NCBI GenBank assembly: GCA_015486075.1
Contig: WFSG01000022.1
Coordinates: 1 to 64,000 of the forward strand
Length of the DNA: 64,000 nt
Reading direction: 5' to 3'
Source of the DNA: Deltaproteobacteria bacterium
GTDB lineage: Bacteria; Desulfobacterota; Desulfomonilia; UBA1062
Shown here: in pieces, positions 48,597 through 58,128 of the stretch
How positions within the stretch are numbered: the stretch's first letter is position 1
Layout of the letters: every line of letters starts with the position of its first letter
Program-made: the position numbers and the translations under genes
Notes under the pieces: model-generated
What the model was told of the DNA's origin: nothing
Databases searched by the model: none
Seen by the model: only the letters and a program-made list of their open reading frames with translations

Positions 48597-50657
48597 CTAT
48601 TCGGCAAGGGGATTACCAGTATGGAAGGGTTTACCCAACACCTTGGTAGAATAACCTTTCTGGTCGAGGTAAACGGTTATACCGCCCATGAAGAAGGGCC
48701 AGCCTGCACCCATAATCATGGCCGTGTCAACGTCCTTGGGACTCTCTACTATGCCCTCTTCCAAGCTCAGGCCAATTTCCCGGGTAAGTCTCTCCAAGAC
48801 CCTCTGCTGGATCTCCTCGTCAGTAAACTGCTTGTTACCCTGAGGCCAGCCTTCTTTCACCTCTGGATCAACATCTGCACCTAGGTATACACCTGCCTTC
48901 TTTTTCTCCACAAGGTTCTTCAGACCCTGGTTTATAGGAAACCTTTCAGGCCATGCAGCATTAAGTGTCTCCTGGACATGCAAGGCTATGGCCGGGCCAA
49001 CCAGGCTTAACAGAGCAAAGGGCTCCATGGGAAAGCCGAGTTCCACTATTGCCTTGTCGACCTGTTTGAAAGGCGCACCATCATCAACGCACTTTAACAC
49101 GCCGTCCATCATGGCCAGGAGAATCCTGTTTACAAGAAATGCCGGCGAATTTTTGACCAAGACCGGTGTCTTTTTTATCTTCCTTGCTATGTCATATGCC
49201 GTTGCAAGGGCAACGTCGCTTGTCTTGTCTGCCTTTATTATCTCAATAAGTGGAAGCACAGCTATTGGATTAAAGAAGTGAAACCCCACAACCCTTGATG
49301 GATCTTTGAGTTTGCTTGCCATTTCCGTTATGTCAAGAGACGAGGTATTGGTCAGGAAAAGGCACTCTGGTTTGCACACACCCTCTAGTTCGCCGAACAC
49401 CTTCTGTTTTATACCCATCTCTTCAAAAACGGCCTCTATCACAAAATCACAGTCCTCGAAGCCATCATAGGTAGTGGTACCCTGTATAAGATCTTCTCCC
49501 ATCCATCTTGCATCGGCCTCTGACATCCTCCCCTTTTTCACCTGCTTTTTAAGCTGGTCCCTTACGTAGCCTATTCCCCTGTCAACAAACTCCTGTTTTA
49601 TATCTTTCATTAGAATCGGTACCTGGTAGCGCCTTGCGAACAATAGCGCCATCTGAGATGCCATGAGACCTGCACCAATGATGCCTATCTGCTTTATCCT
49701 CTGGCCCTGGACATTCTGCGGTCTTCCGGGCAGCCTCTTGGCCCTTCTCTGCACGAGGTCAAACGAGTAGATACTGGCTTTGCACTGCGGAGACACTATC
49801 ATGTCTGCGAGGGCCTCGTCCTCTTTTGCAAGACCTTCGTCAAGCGTCCATTCGCCAGCGCCCTTGATGAGCTCAAGGGCCTTGTACGGGGCAATGGCAC
49901 CGGAATGCACCCTGCTTTCGATGTAGGCCTTGGTCTGGTTATACAAATCATCATCCATCTTGGGGTTTACCTGCTTCTTTTCGACCTTCTCCTCGCCTGT
50001 TATTACGCCCTCAAGAAATGCTATGGAGTCATCCACAAACTCTGCTGGGGCAAAGATCCTGTCTGCAAGCCCAAGATCGAATACCCTGGTTGCCTTTGTC
50101 ATACGGTTCTGGTTCAAGGGATTATTTATTATCAACTCTACGGCAGCTTCAGGACCTGCGATCCTGGGTACCAGCTGTGTTCCACCCCATCCGGGCACTA
50201 GCCCAATAAAACACTCTGGGAACGCAAAGTGGTCGCATCCACCGGGGTCTTTTGCTATGCATCTATAATCGTGGTAGAGGCTTACCTCTACCCCCCCGCC
50301 CATGGCGGCGCCGTTTATGGCTGCAACAGTGGGTATATTGAGCCCCATGATCCTTTTGAATGTGGCATGGCCCTTTCTCCCTATTGCAAGCGCATCATCC
50401 CTAGTAACATTAGGATCGATACTCATGATGTCTGCACCCACGTTAAATATGAACGGCTTGCCAACTAGAAGCCATCCCTTGACATCGGGGTCTTTCTCTA
50501 CCGTGTCAAGCACCTCGTTCAATGAATCAAGGGCCTCCAGGCTCCATGTGTTGGGTTTTCTGTAATCTTCACCGTTATCCATTGTAACGATGGCTATCTT
50601 TCCAGCTTTCCTCGAGTTATAGAAATTCAGTTTGCATTTTGTTATATATTTAGCCAT
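48597..50657 (-). CDS. Bifunctional enoyl-CoA hydratase / 3-hydroxyacyl-CoA dehydrogenase
   Basis: GAAMGGGVEVSLYHDYRC; GIIGAGLMASQMALLFA; VGFHFFNPIAVLPLIEII. Confidence 0.93.
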   Translation of the reverse strand: MAKYITKCKLNFYNSRKAGKIAIVTMDNGEDYRKPNTWSLEALDSLNEVLDTVEKDPDVKGWLLVGKPFIFNVGADIMSIDPNVTRDDALAIGRKGHATFKRIMGLNIPTVAAINGAAMGGGVEVSLYHDYRCIAKDPGGCDHFAFPECFIGLVPGWGGTQLVPRIAGPEAAVELIINNPLNQNRMTKATRVFDLGLADRIFAPAEFVDDSIAFLEGVITGEEKVEKKQVNPKMDDDLYNQTKAYIESRVHSGAIAPYKALELIKGAGEWTLDEGLAKEDEALADMIVSPQCKASIYSFDLVQRRAKRLPGRPQNVQGQRIKQIGIIGAGLMASQMALLFARRYQVPILMKDIKQEFVDRGIGYVRDQLKKQVKKGRMSEADARWMGEDLIQGTTTYDGFEDCDFVIEAVFEEMGIKQKVFGELEGVCKPECLFLTNTSSLDITEMASKLKDPSRVVGFHFFNPIAVLPLIEIIKADKTSDVALATAYDIARKIKKTPVLVKNSPAFLVNRILLAMMDGVLKCVDDGAPFKQVDKAIVELGFPMEPFALLSLVGPAIALHVQETLNAAWPERFPINQGLKNLVEKKKAGVYLGADVDPEVKEGWPQGNKQFTDEEIQQRVLERLTREIGLSLEEGIVESPKDVDTAMIMGAGWPFFMGGITVYLDQKGYSTKVLGKPFHTGNPLAE

Positions 50658-50673
50658 TTAACTGTTCCTCCTC

Positions 50674-51882
50674 CTACAGATCTTTACCAACCATGTTTTC
50701 CCAGAGGGTCGCTCCACCCATACCAAGACCCACGCACATTGTGCAAAGGCCATACCGTGCCTCTGGGTGTAGCTCAAAGTCCTTGGCTAGCTGGACGCTG
50801 AGCCTGACACCCGATGTGGCTAAAGGGTGACCTATCGCAATTGTACCGCCGTAGGGATTAAGCCTAGGGTCTTCCGGGTACTTAAGCCCGAAGTACTTCA
50901 TGAATGCAACCGCCTGCACTGCAAATGCCTCGTTTAGCTCTATGAAGTCAATATCATCTATCTTGAAACCATAACGTTTTAATACCTTATCAGTTGCAGG
51001 TATGGGTCCCCACCCCATTATAGATGGATCCACGCCTTCAAAGGCATAACCTATAAGCCTCATCTTCGGCTTTAGGCCAAGTTCTTTTGCCTTTTCACCA
51101 GACATCATGAGTGCCACTGTTGCACCATCATTGAGACCGGACGAATTACCTGCGGTCACTTTGCCTGCTGCCTTGAACGGAGACTTCAACTTTGCAAGTC
51201 CTTCCAGAGTGGTCTCTGGCCTTGCTTGCTCGTCCCTGTCAGCCACTTTCCACCCGTCGGGTGTGAACACAGCCATGTTTACGGTCTGGTCATCGTAATA
51301 GCCCTCGGCAAGCGCCTTTGCATACCTCTTCTGTACGTGGTATGAATATACATCGCTCTCTTCCCTGGTTACTTCTGGGTAACCATTTTCCACCATCCAG
51401 TCATGTAACTTTTCTGCTGTAACACCCATGTTGAAATACTTTGGCTCCACCATCTTCTCTGTCACTATCCTTGGATTGGGATCGGCCTCTGCCCCCATGG
51501 GGTGATGACCCATATGCTCCACGCCACCTGCTATGACAATGTCGGCCGCGTTCGTCTTTATCCATGCACCAGCTATGGACTGCGCGGTCATGCCCCCTGC
51601 ACACATACGGTCTACCGAGAAGCCTGGCACTCTATCCGGTAAACCTGCAGTGAATACCGTTGTGCGACCCATGGTCGTTCCCTGGTCACCGGACTGGGTG
51701 GTTGCACCCCAGATGTTATCATCCACATCATCCCAGGGTACCTCAGGGTTTCTTCTCATAAGCTCTTTCATGATCTTTGTGACAATATCGTCCGCCCTGG
51801 TGGTCCAGTAAAAACCATTGGGTTTGGCACGCCCGTACCAGCTGCGGAGGCCATCAATAAAATAAGCATCCCTCAGATCCAT
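50674..51882 (-). CDS. Acetyl-CoA acetyltransferase (thiolase)
   Basis: VDRMCAGGMTAQSIAGAWIKT, NSSGLNDGATVALMMS, YGGTIAIGHPLATSG. Confidence 0.93.
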   Translation of the reverse strand: MDLRDAYFIDGLRSWYGRAKPNGFYWTTRADDIVTKIMKELMRRNPEVPWDDVDDNIWGATTQSGDQGTTMGRTTVFTAGLPDRVPGFSVDRMCAGGMTAQSIAGAWIKTNAADIVIAGGVEHMGHHPMGAEADPNPRIVTEKMVEPKYFNMGVTAEKLHDWMVENGYPEVTREESDVYSYHVQKRYAKALAEGYYDDQTVNMAVFTPDGWKVADRDEQARPETTLEGLAKLKSPFKAAGKVTAGNSSGLNDGATVALMMSGEKAKELGLKPKMRLIGYAFEGVDPSIMGWGPIPATDKVLKRYGFKIDDIDFIELNEAFAVQAVAFMKYFGLKYPEDPRLNPYGGTIAIGHPLATSGVRLSVQLAKDFELHPEARYGLCTMCVGLGMGGATLWENMVGKDL

Positions 51883-52127
51883 AAAAAATCCTCCTTATGT
51901 CGTCGTCTAGATGGATGATCCCACCTAAATCCTTCAATGAATAACTAAATAACAAGTGGGTGAATGTCAAGACAATTGTGAATGAAGCTTCATTTTTTTA
52001 TTACCTATGATCGACATTTCAGTCCTTGATTTCTTATGTAAATACAGTCTAATAATAACAGCACAACAATCAGAACCAAGGGTTGGTAAGTCTGGACTTA
52101 GGGCATGGACATTGTAGAAGAACTTGG

Positions 52128-53363
52128 TCAGTCTCTTAATACCACCCTCATTGGTCTAAGGTCCTTTGATATGCCTTTAACCTTTACAGAACCGAGCTCT
52201 TCTAGGTGTAATCCCATGGGAGCCAAGTTCTGCACAAAGGATGCGGTAGAAGGAGATATTATTATTTCACCTGAAGATGCTATGGATTCCAACCTCTGCG
52301 CAAGATTGACTGGCTCTCCTATAACCGTATAGTTCATCTGCTCCTCTGTACCTATGTTACCGGCAAATACTATTCCAGTGGATATACCTGTGTTCACGTC
52401 TATGGAGAAAAGTCCTCTTTTGTGCAGTTCTTCCTTTAGTGTCTCTACCCTGTTATGGATATCGATAGCGCACCTGATGGCATTCATTGGATCATCATCG
52501 CTGGCATCTGGTATTCCAAATATAGCCATTACGCCATCTCCGAGAAACTTGTCCAGCATGCCGGAATGCTTGAATATAATGGGCACAATAGACTCAAAAA
52601 AAGCATTTAACACAGAAACCACATCCTCGACCGCATGCGATTCAACAAGGGCGGTAAAACCAACTATATCGGTAAAGAGCACAGTGACCATCCTTCTCTC
52701 GCCACCAAGGGTGGTCATACGGTCGTCGGCCAGAAGGTGTTCAGCAAGGCCTCTTGAGAAATACCTGCCCAGATTTATCCTCTTCTTCTCAAGATCGACC
52801 AATTCCTGGTAGGTCCTTACGAGGGACGCGGTTATTGATATCTGGTCTGCTATGAGCTCAAAAAACCTGAGCTCGTTGGGTCCGAATGATCGCGGTGTAC
52901 TATCCCTGAAATTCATAACTCCTATGCATGCACCCTCCGATATGATGGGCACACATGCCAGGGAACCTACCTGCCTAGTCCCCTTGTCCTTGAAGTCTTC
53001 ATCCCTTGTTACGTCAGGAAGGTATAGTGTCTTTCCGGTCTCTAATACCTTGCCTGCCACGCCCTCGCCCTTTCTAAGGCTTACGGCTGATCCAGCGGTG
53101 ATACCCTGTATGCTTGAAGCACGAACCACATGCAATTGCTGCGTAGCCTCGTCGAGAAGCATGACAGAGACACTGTATATGCCCGTGTGTTGCTTTATGA
53201 TGTCCAGCTGCCTTGAGAAGAGTTCATCCCATCTTGATATGCCGGATGCCTTTAGCGCATCACCCATTTCCTTTATTAGGGATAGTTCCTCTATCTTTTG
53301 CTCGTAGCTCTGTTCAAGCGAAAGAAGACGGGATTTAAGCATCCGAGTGATATCGTCATCCAT
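52128..53363 (-). CDS. GAF-domain class III nucleotide cyclase
   Basis: VTVLFTDIVGFTALVE, LDKFLGDGVMAIFG, NYTVIGEPVNLAQRLE; N-terminal GAF. Confidence 0.9.
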   Translation of the reverse strand: MDDDITRMLKSRLLSLEQSYEQKIEELSLIKEMGDALKASGISRWDELFSRQLDIIKQHTGIYSVSVMLLDEATQQLHVVRASSIQGITAGSAVSLRKGEGVAGKVLETGKTLYLPDVTRDEDFKDKGTRQVGSLACVPIISEGACIGVMNFRDSTPRSFGPNELRFFELIADQISITASLVRTYQELVDLEKKRINLGRYFSRGLAEHLLADDRMTTLGGERRMVTVLFTDIVGFTALVESHAVEDVVSVLNAFFESIVPIIFKHSGMLDKFLGDGVMAIFGIPDASDDDPMNAIRCAIDIHNRVETLKEELHKRGLFSIDVNTGISTGIVFAGNIGTEEQMNYTVIGEPVNLAQRLESIASSGEIIISPSTASFVQNLAPMGLHLEELGSVKVKGISKDLRPMRVVLRD

Positions 53364-53380
53364 AAATCATACCACCCATA

Positions 53381-54856
53381 CTATACTTCCAGTATGAACT
53401 TGACCTTGGACTTTATGTCCAGGTATACCTCTTCAACAACTTCGTTTGAGATAAGCTGAACGCCTTGGTCCTTTATATGCCTAATTACTCCGGCATTAAC
53501 CATGTCCATGTCTATGTAGCCCAAATGTGCTATACAGTCTGCCAAGTGTACTGTAATAGCCACTGGAAGGCGAGATGACAGCATCGGCACATGATGGAAA
53601 TGAATGCCATCCACTATTCCCTCTGGGAGGTTCCACCTCTCGGCAACATAAGCGCCCATCTCGGCGTGCGACAGGCCAGTGCTCGATTCCTCCTCGGCAA
53701 GATCCTCTATGGTAGATATGTCATCCAGATTTTCAAGGGTATCCCCCCCCTGCAAAAATACTATCTTACCCAGGTCATGGAGCAGACCCACGGTATAGAC
53801 CAGGTCCTTCCTTTCATGGCCGATTCTCGGTGCCAACCAGTGGCTGAGGAAAGCCACCTGCAGCGAATGTTCCCATAGCGCCTGTGCCTTGGCCGGTGAC
53901 ACATCACGCACTATCCTTGATATGGCTATACTGAAGGCCAAGTTTACCACCTCATCGTTACCCAGTATCACCACTGCATGTTCTACAGATTCTATCTTCC
54001 TTGGAAATCCATAGAATGCAGAATTTACTACCTTGAGTATCTTAGATGTAAGCACAGGGTCCTTCTCTATTATCTTTGCCATCTTCGAGGCACTAAGAAG
54101 CGGGTCATCAGAGACGTTCATTATCTGCCTTGATATAGAAGGCAAGGTAAACAGATGCTCTACGTTCCTGAACCTCCTCAGTGTCTTATTTCCAAGTTCA
54201 ATCTTGGCCTCATATCTCTCCTCGAAACCCCAGTCGTTAATATACCTATCTACGTCCTCGGGCTTCAAACCCGCTGCTCCTTCATTAGTTTTTACACTGT
54301 TCAATAAACCGTAGGGTACATACTCATATAGAAGGCGCTCTAAGCCGTCAGACAAGGCTGCAGCAGCGCTGAATTTTGCGGCGAGAAACGCGTAAAACTG
54401 GTAAAACGGTGATGAAATAAACCTCTTGTCCGGCTCTGGCCTAACCTCCGTGGACCTAGTAGGCCTTATTTTTTCGTATATGCTCCTTATACCCTTGGGT
54501 GCCTCTGAGATCTTGAGCCTGTCTATGGCAGTAGATACCAGGACATGTATGTCCTCACCATCCTTCGGGTAGAATGCCATGCCCTTGGGTACGGCGTGGA
54601 ACATGGCAGACGCCAGGTCAGGGCTTACCCCGAAGATACCAACAACAACGTGGCCCTTTATGATCACCGCCGTGTCCAAGTCTCTCTTGAGGGAAAAGAC
54701 CTTTCTCGCGTACTCCTTTGGTGCGGCAACGATGGTCATACTGCCGTTTAGTGTCTCCACCTTCTTAAGCTCAACCTCAAGTGCCTCAAGGTTTTTCAGA
54801 TCGCCCATGTTCAACCTATCGACCCGGGTCTCTATAATCTTGACTTGGACTTGCAT
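53381..54856 (-). CDS. HDOD-domain signalling protein
   Basis: LPSISRQIMNVSDDPLLSASKMAKIIEKDPVLTSKILKVVNSAFYG, VGLLHDLGKIVF. Confidence 0.88.
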   Translation of the reverse strand: MQVQVKIIETRVDRLNMGDLKNLEALEVELKKVETLNGSMTIVAAPKEYARKVFSLKRDLDTAVIIKGHVVVGIFGVSPDLASAMFHAVPKGMAFYPKDGEDIHVLVSTAIDRLKISEAPKGIRSIYEKIRPTRSTEVRPEPDKRFISSPFYQFYAFLAAKFSAAAALSDGLERLLYEYVPYGLLNSVKTNEGAAGLKPEDVDRYINDWGFEERYEAKIELGNKTLRRFRNVEHLFTLPSISRQIMNVSDDPLLSASKMAKIIEKDPVLTSKILKVVNSAFYGFPRKIESVEHAVVILGNDEVVNLAFSIAISRIVRDVSPAKAQALWEHSLQVAFLSHWLAPRIGHERKDLVYTVGLLHDLGKIVFLQGGDTLENLDDISTIEDLAEEESSTGLSHAEMGAYVAERWNLPEGIVDGIHFHHVPMLSSRLPVAITVHLADCIAHLGYIDMDMVNAGVIRHIKDQGVQLISNEVVEEVYLDIKSKVKFILEV

Positions 54857-54904
54857 GCTGGAATAGATTGGTCCAATAGCAAGCTACTTTACAAGGAAGG
54901 TCTC

Positions 54905-56107
54905 ATGATACAGGTAGAAAAGGCACGAGAAATTATACTGTCTCAAGTAAAACCGCTTCCCAAGGAAAGGGTGGCCATCACTGAAATGCTAGGCAGGTAT
55001 ATCGCTGAAGACATAGTATCCGGGATAGACATACCTCCAAATAATAACTCAGCAATGGATGGCTATGCCATCAAGCATGAGGACATCACGGGAAAAGATA
55101 CATGCCTGCGGGTAATATACACCCTGGCTGCGGGCAATGTGCCAAAAAGTGCCTTGGGTCACGGCGAGGCAGTAAGAATCATGACAGGTGCTCTTATACC
55201 ACAGGGAGCTGACACGGTAGTAAAGAGAGAAGACACCGTGGAGTCGGCTGAGAGAGTTGTGATCAAAAAAGTCCCTAACAGGGGTGAAAACGTAAGGCTC
55301 GCTGGCGAAGATGTAAGAAAAGGGGAGGTTGTACTTGAGAAGGGGACACGTATGGGTCCAGCACAGATTGGCATTCTTGCATCAATAAAAAGGTTGGCCG
55401 CCTACTGTGCACAGAAGCCCTTGGTTGCCATACTTGCAACGGGAGATGAGGTGATAGACATAGACGAAGAGCTCTCTACAGGAAAAATAATCTCCTCAAA
55501 TTCGTACACACTCGTCTCACTGGTTAAAGAAGCAGGTGCCATACCTGTGTACCTAGGCATATCAAAGGACAACAAGAAGGACCTAGAGGAGAAGCTGTAT
55601 GCAGCAAGTAGATCTGACCTAATAATCACTTCTGGTGGCGTATCCATGGGTGATTATGACATGGTCAAGGATCTCATGAAATCAGGTGGCAACCGAATGG
55701 AATTCTGGCAGGTAGAGATGAAACCAGGCAAGCCACTCGCCTTTGGGGAAATAAATGGCATTCCTGCCATTGGTCTGCCCGGCAACCCCGTGTCCTCGAT
55801 GGTATCTTTCTACCAGTTCGCAAGACCTGCCATACTCAAGATGATGGGCTCAAGAAATCTTCTCCTACCCCGCGTTAATGCAAGGCTAAGGACAGAGATC
55901 AGGAAAAAGCCAGATAGGAGGCACTACCTGAGAGGGATAATGAAGAGAGAAAAGGACGGGTTCATAGTTTATACCACAGGCCCGCAGGGCTCTGGAATAC
56001 TATCCTCAATGAGCATGGCAAACTGCTTCATAGTTGTACCCAAGGACAGAACACATCTCGAGACAGGTGAGACGGTTACTTGCGAGGTGATCGATGCCTC
56101 CTGGTGA
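54905..56107 (+). CDS. moeA: Molybdopterin molybdenumtransferase
   Basis: PPNNNSAMDGYAI, RIMTGALIPQGADTVVKRED, TSGGVSMGDYDMV, GLPGNPVSSMVSF. Confidence 0.95.
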   Translation: MIQVEKAREIILSQVKPLPKERVAITEMLGRYIAEDIVSGIDIPPNNNSAMDGYAIKHEDITGKDTCLRVIYTLAAGNVPKSALGHGEAVRIMTGALIPQGADTVVKREDTVESAERVVIKKVPNRGENVRLAGEDVRKGEVVLEKGTRMGPAQIGILASIKRLAAYCAQKPLVAILATGDEVIDIDEELSTGKIISSNSYTLVSLVKEAGAIPVYLGISKDNKKDLEEKLYAASRSDLIITSGGVSMGDYDMVKDLMKSGGNRMEFWQVEMKPGKPLAFGEINGIPAIGLPGNPVSSMVSFYQFARPAILKMMGSRNLLLPRVNARLRTEIRKKPDRRHYLRGIMKREKDGFIVYTTGPQGSGILSSMSMANCFIVVPKDRTHLETGETVTCEVIDASW

Positions 56108-56720
56108 AGGGCAGAAGCCCCATGAGTCCTGTTGCAAACAGGAAAATGGTTGAGGGTTCAGGTACTGGTGCAGGTGGTGTCTGGCCGGATGAATTAGGAC
56201 TGCCAACCTCATCACCAGCAGGTTGACCACCTGTTAACTGGTCATTACCGGCACTAGAACCTCCACTAGGTTCAGCTGCAAGACTTTGTATACCCGTAAC
56301 GTCTGCAACGTGTAACAGATCAGGTGCCCTGCCAGGAAATACACCACCAGCGTATGTCGGTGATTGCCCGCTATCTATCGAACCGGTACTGGTCCCGTCT
56401 GACGTTATGCCAAGTCCAACACCAGCCGTACCATAATAACCCGGCCCTGTTCTGTCCATTTCCACAGCAGGAGAATAATACATTCCATAGGCCGTTGCAT
56501 AATTATCTACGTAGGTATCAGAGAGGTTACTTGGTTTAAGTAGCATGTCAAGGTCTACCTTTGGAGAGCTCTCCCCTGTCACATCTTCTTGTGTAACAAC
56601 GCTACTATTCCCACGTACCACGGCATTCTTGACAAAATGCACCAGAGGTTCATTGGCCTCTGTTACAACAAGTAAAACAAAGGCAGCAACGATCGTGATA
56701 CCAAAGTATATCTTCTTCAT
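56076..56720 (-). CDS. PEP-CTERM sorting domain protein
   Basis: Signal peptide MKKIYFGITIVAAFVLLVVTEA; C-term VPEPSTIFLFATGLMGLLPFTRRHRS. Confidence 0.9.
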   Translation of the reverse strand: MKKIYFGITIVAAFVLLVVTEANEPLVHFVKNAVVRGNSSVVTQEDVTGESSPKVDLDMLLKPSNLSDTYVDNYATAYGMYYSPAVEMDRTGPGYYGTAGVGLGITSDGTSTGSIDSGQSPTYAGGVFPGRAPDLLHVADVTGIQSLAAEPSGGSSAGNDQLTGGQPAGDEVGSPNSSGQTPPAPVPEPSTIFLFATGLMGLLPFTRRHRSPRK

Positions 56721-56961
56721 TGTTGCACTCCACAAACTATCTACTAGACTAAAAAACTTGCAGATTTTGTGCCACAACGCAAGTATTCGTAATCACTGAT
56801 ATATTTTAATTGCACCTATTTTCCATGTAACATTTATCTGTATAAATAGGAAATCATTTACCATTAATATATACTATTTTACACATTCTTCTAATAAAAA
56901 TCAGAGTCGAGATGTCAAGTAATTAACAAATTAGCTCCCGGGCTAAGCCAAGATTAGTCTC

Positions 56962-58128
56962 CTATATCATTATCTCCAGATCCTGAATTGGATATGCCAC
57001 ACATGGATGGATGTAGCCGAAATCCCTGTCTGACTTTCTAAGTCTCACACCCTGCGGTTGGAAGACCTTACCCTTTAAGAGTTTTGTCCTGCACATGCTG
57101 CATTCGCCTGAGCGGCACATGGCTTCAACCACAATGCCCGCCCTCTCCAGTGACACCATTAACGGCTCTCCAGCCAGTGCATCTATAGTCTTACCACCTC
57201 TTATCTCGACCTTGAACACGGTAGATTTATCCAGGTCTTGAGGCCAGCCAGGCTCTAATGTTACGTCCTTGGGTGGACCCGATATCTCCATACGTACCTT
57301 CCTGGAGGGTATTCCTAGCTTCTCCAGTTCTTTCACGCAATATGCATACATGGGCTTTGGTCCGCATATGTAAAACATCTTGTCATACATATTCCCAAGG
57401 ACTTGTTCTAATAGTTCTGCCGTTATGAAGCCCTTGAGACCTGTATAACCATCTGGTGGGCTGGATAATACCAAGCTATATTTGAAATTCCCGTGGTGAA
57501 GGGCCCTGTCTTCTAGTTCGTCCTGGAAAATAACGTCGTCTTCCCACTGGCTACCATAGACCAAATGCATCTTCCTATCAAGGCCCTTGTCCGTAACCTC
57601 CCTTATCATGCTCATGAATGGCGTGATACCGCTACCGCCAGCAAGGAATACAAGGTCATCACCATGAAAGAGCGGGTTGTAATAAAAATTCCCGGCCGGG
57701 GCCGTTGTCTCCAGCACCTGTCCAACCTTTACCTCTTCCAGGAGATAGCTTGATACAAAGCCATCTTCCACCTTCCGCACCGTTATATCGTAATAACCCC
57801 TCTGGCTTGGAGAAGAAGATATGCTGTAAGGCCTACTCGTCCTTACCCCTGAGATATCAACGAACACATTTATATACTGCCCTGCCTGGAAAGGAGGTAG
57901 ATAACCGTTACTAGAGATAGAGACCAATCTCAATGTCTTTGTAGAGGAAGTCTCCTCCCTTATCTCAGACACCCTGAGACTGAGCCTCCTTGGATGCAAC
58001 ATGCCTATGGTCCTTTTTACATTACGCCCCACGTAGCTATAATCGCGGGCATAGTTCCTCAAGACTTCTATCTCTTTTGCCACATCTTGGTACCCGTCTA
58101 TGTCCTTTACAAAGTCCATTGAACTCAT
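56962..58128 (-). CDS. FAD/NAD(P)-binding oxidoreductase with C-terminal 2Fe-2S ferredoxin domain
   Basis: RPYSISSSP, GGSGITPFMSMIREV, CRSGECSMCRTKLL...HPC; ATGA overlap with upstream gene. Confidence 0.9.
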   Translation of the reverse strand: MSSMDFVKDIDGYQDVAKEIEVLRNYARDYSYVGRNVKRTIGMLHPRRLSLRVSEIREETSSTKTLRLVSISSNGYLPPFQAGQYINVFVDISGVRTSRPYSISSSPSQRGYYDITVRKVEDGFVSSYLLEEVKVGQVLETTAPAGNFYYNPLFHGDDLVFLAGGSGITPFMSMIREVTDKGLDRKMHLVYGSQWEDDVIFQDELEDRALHHGNFKYSLVLSSPPDGYTGLKGFITAELLEQVLGNMYDKMFYICGPKPMYAYCVKELEKLGIPSRKVRMEISGPPKDVTLEPGWPQDLDKSTVFKVEIRGGKTIDALAGEPLMVSLERAGIVVEAMCRSGECSMCRTKLLKGKVFQPQGVRLRKSDRDFGYIHPCVAYPIQDLEIMI

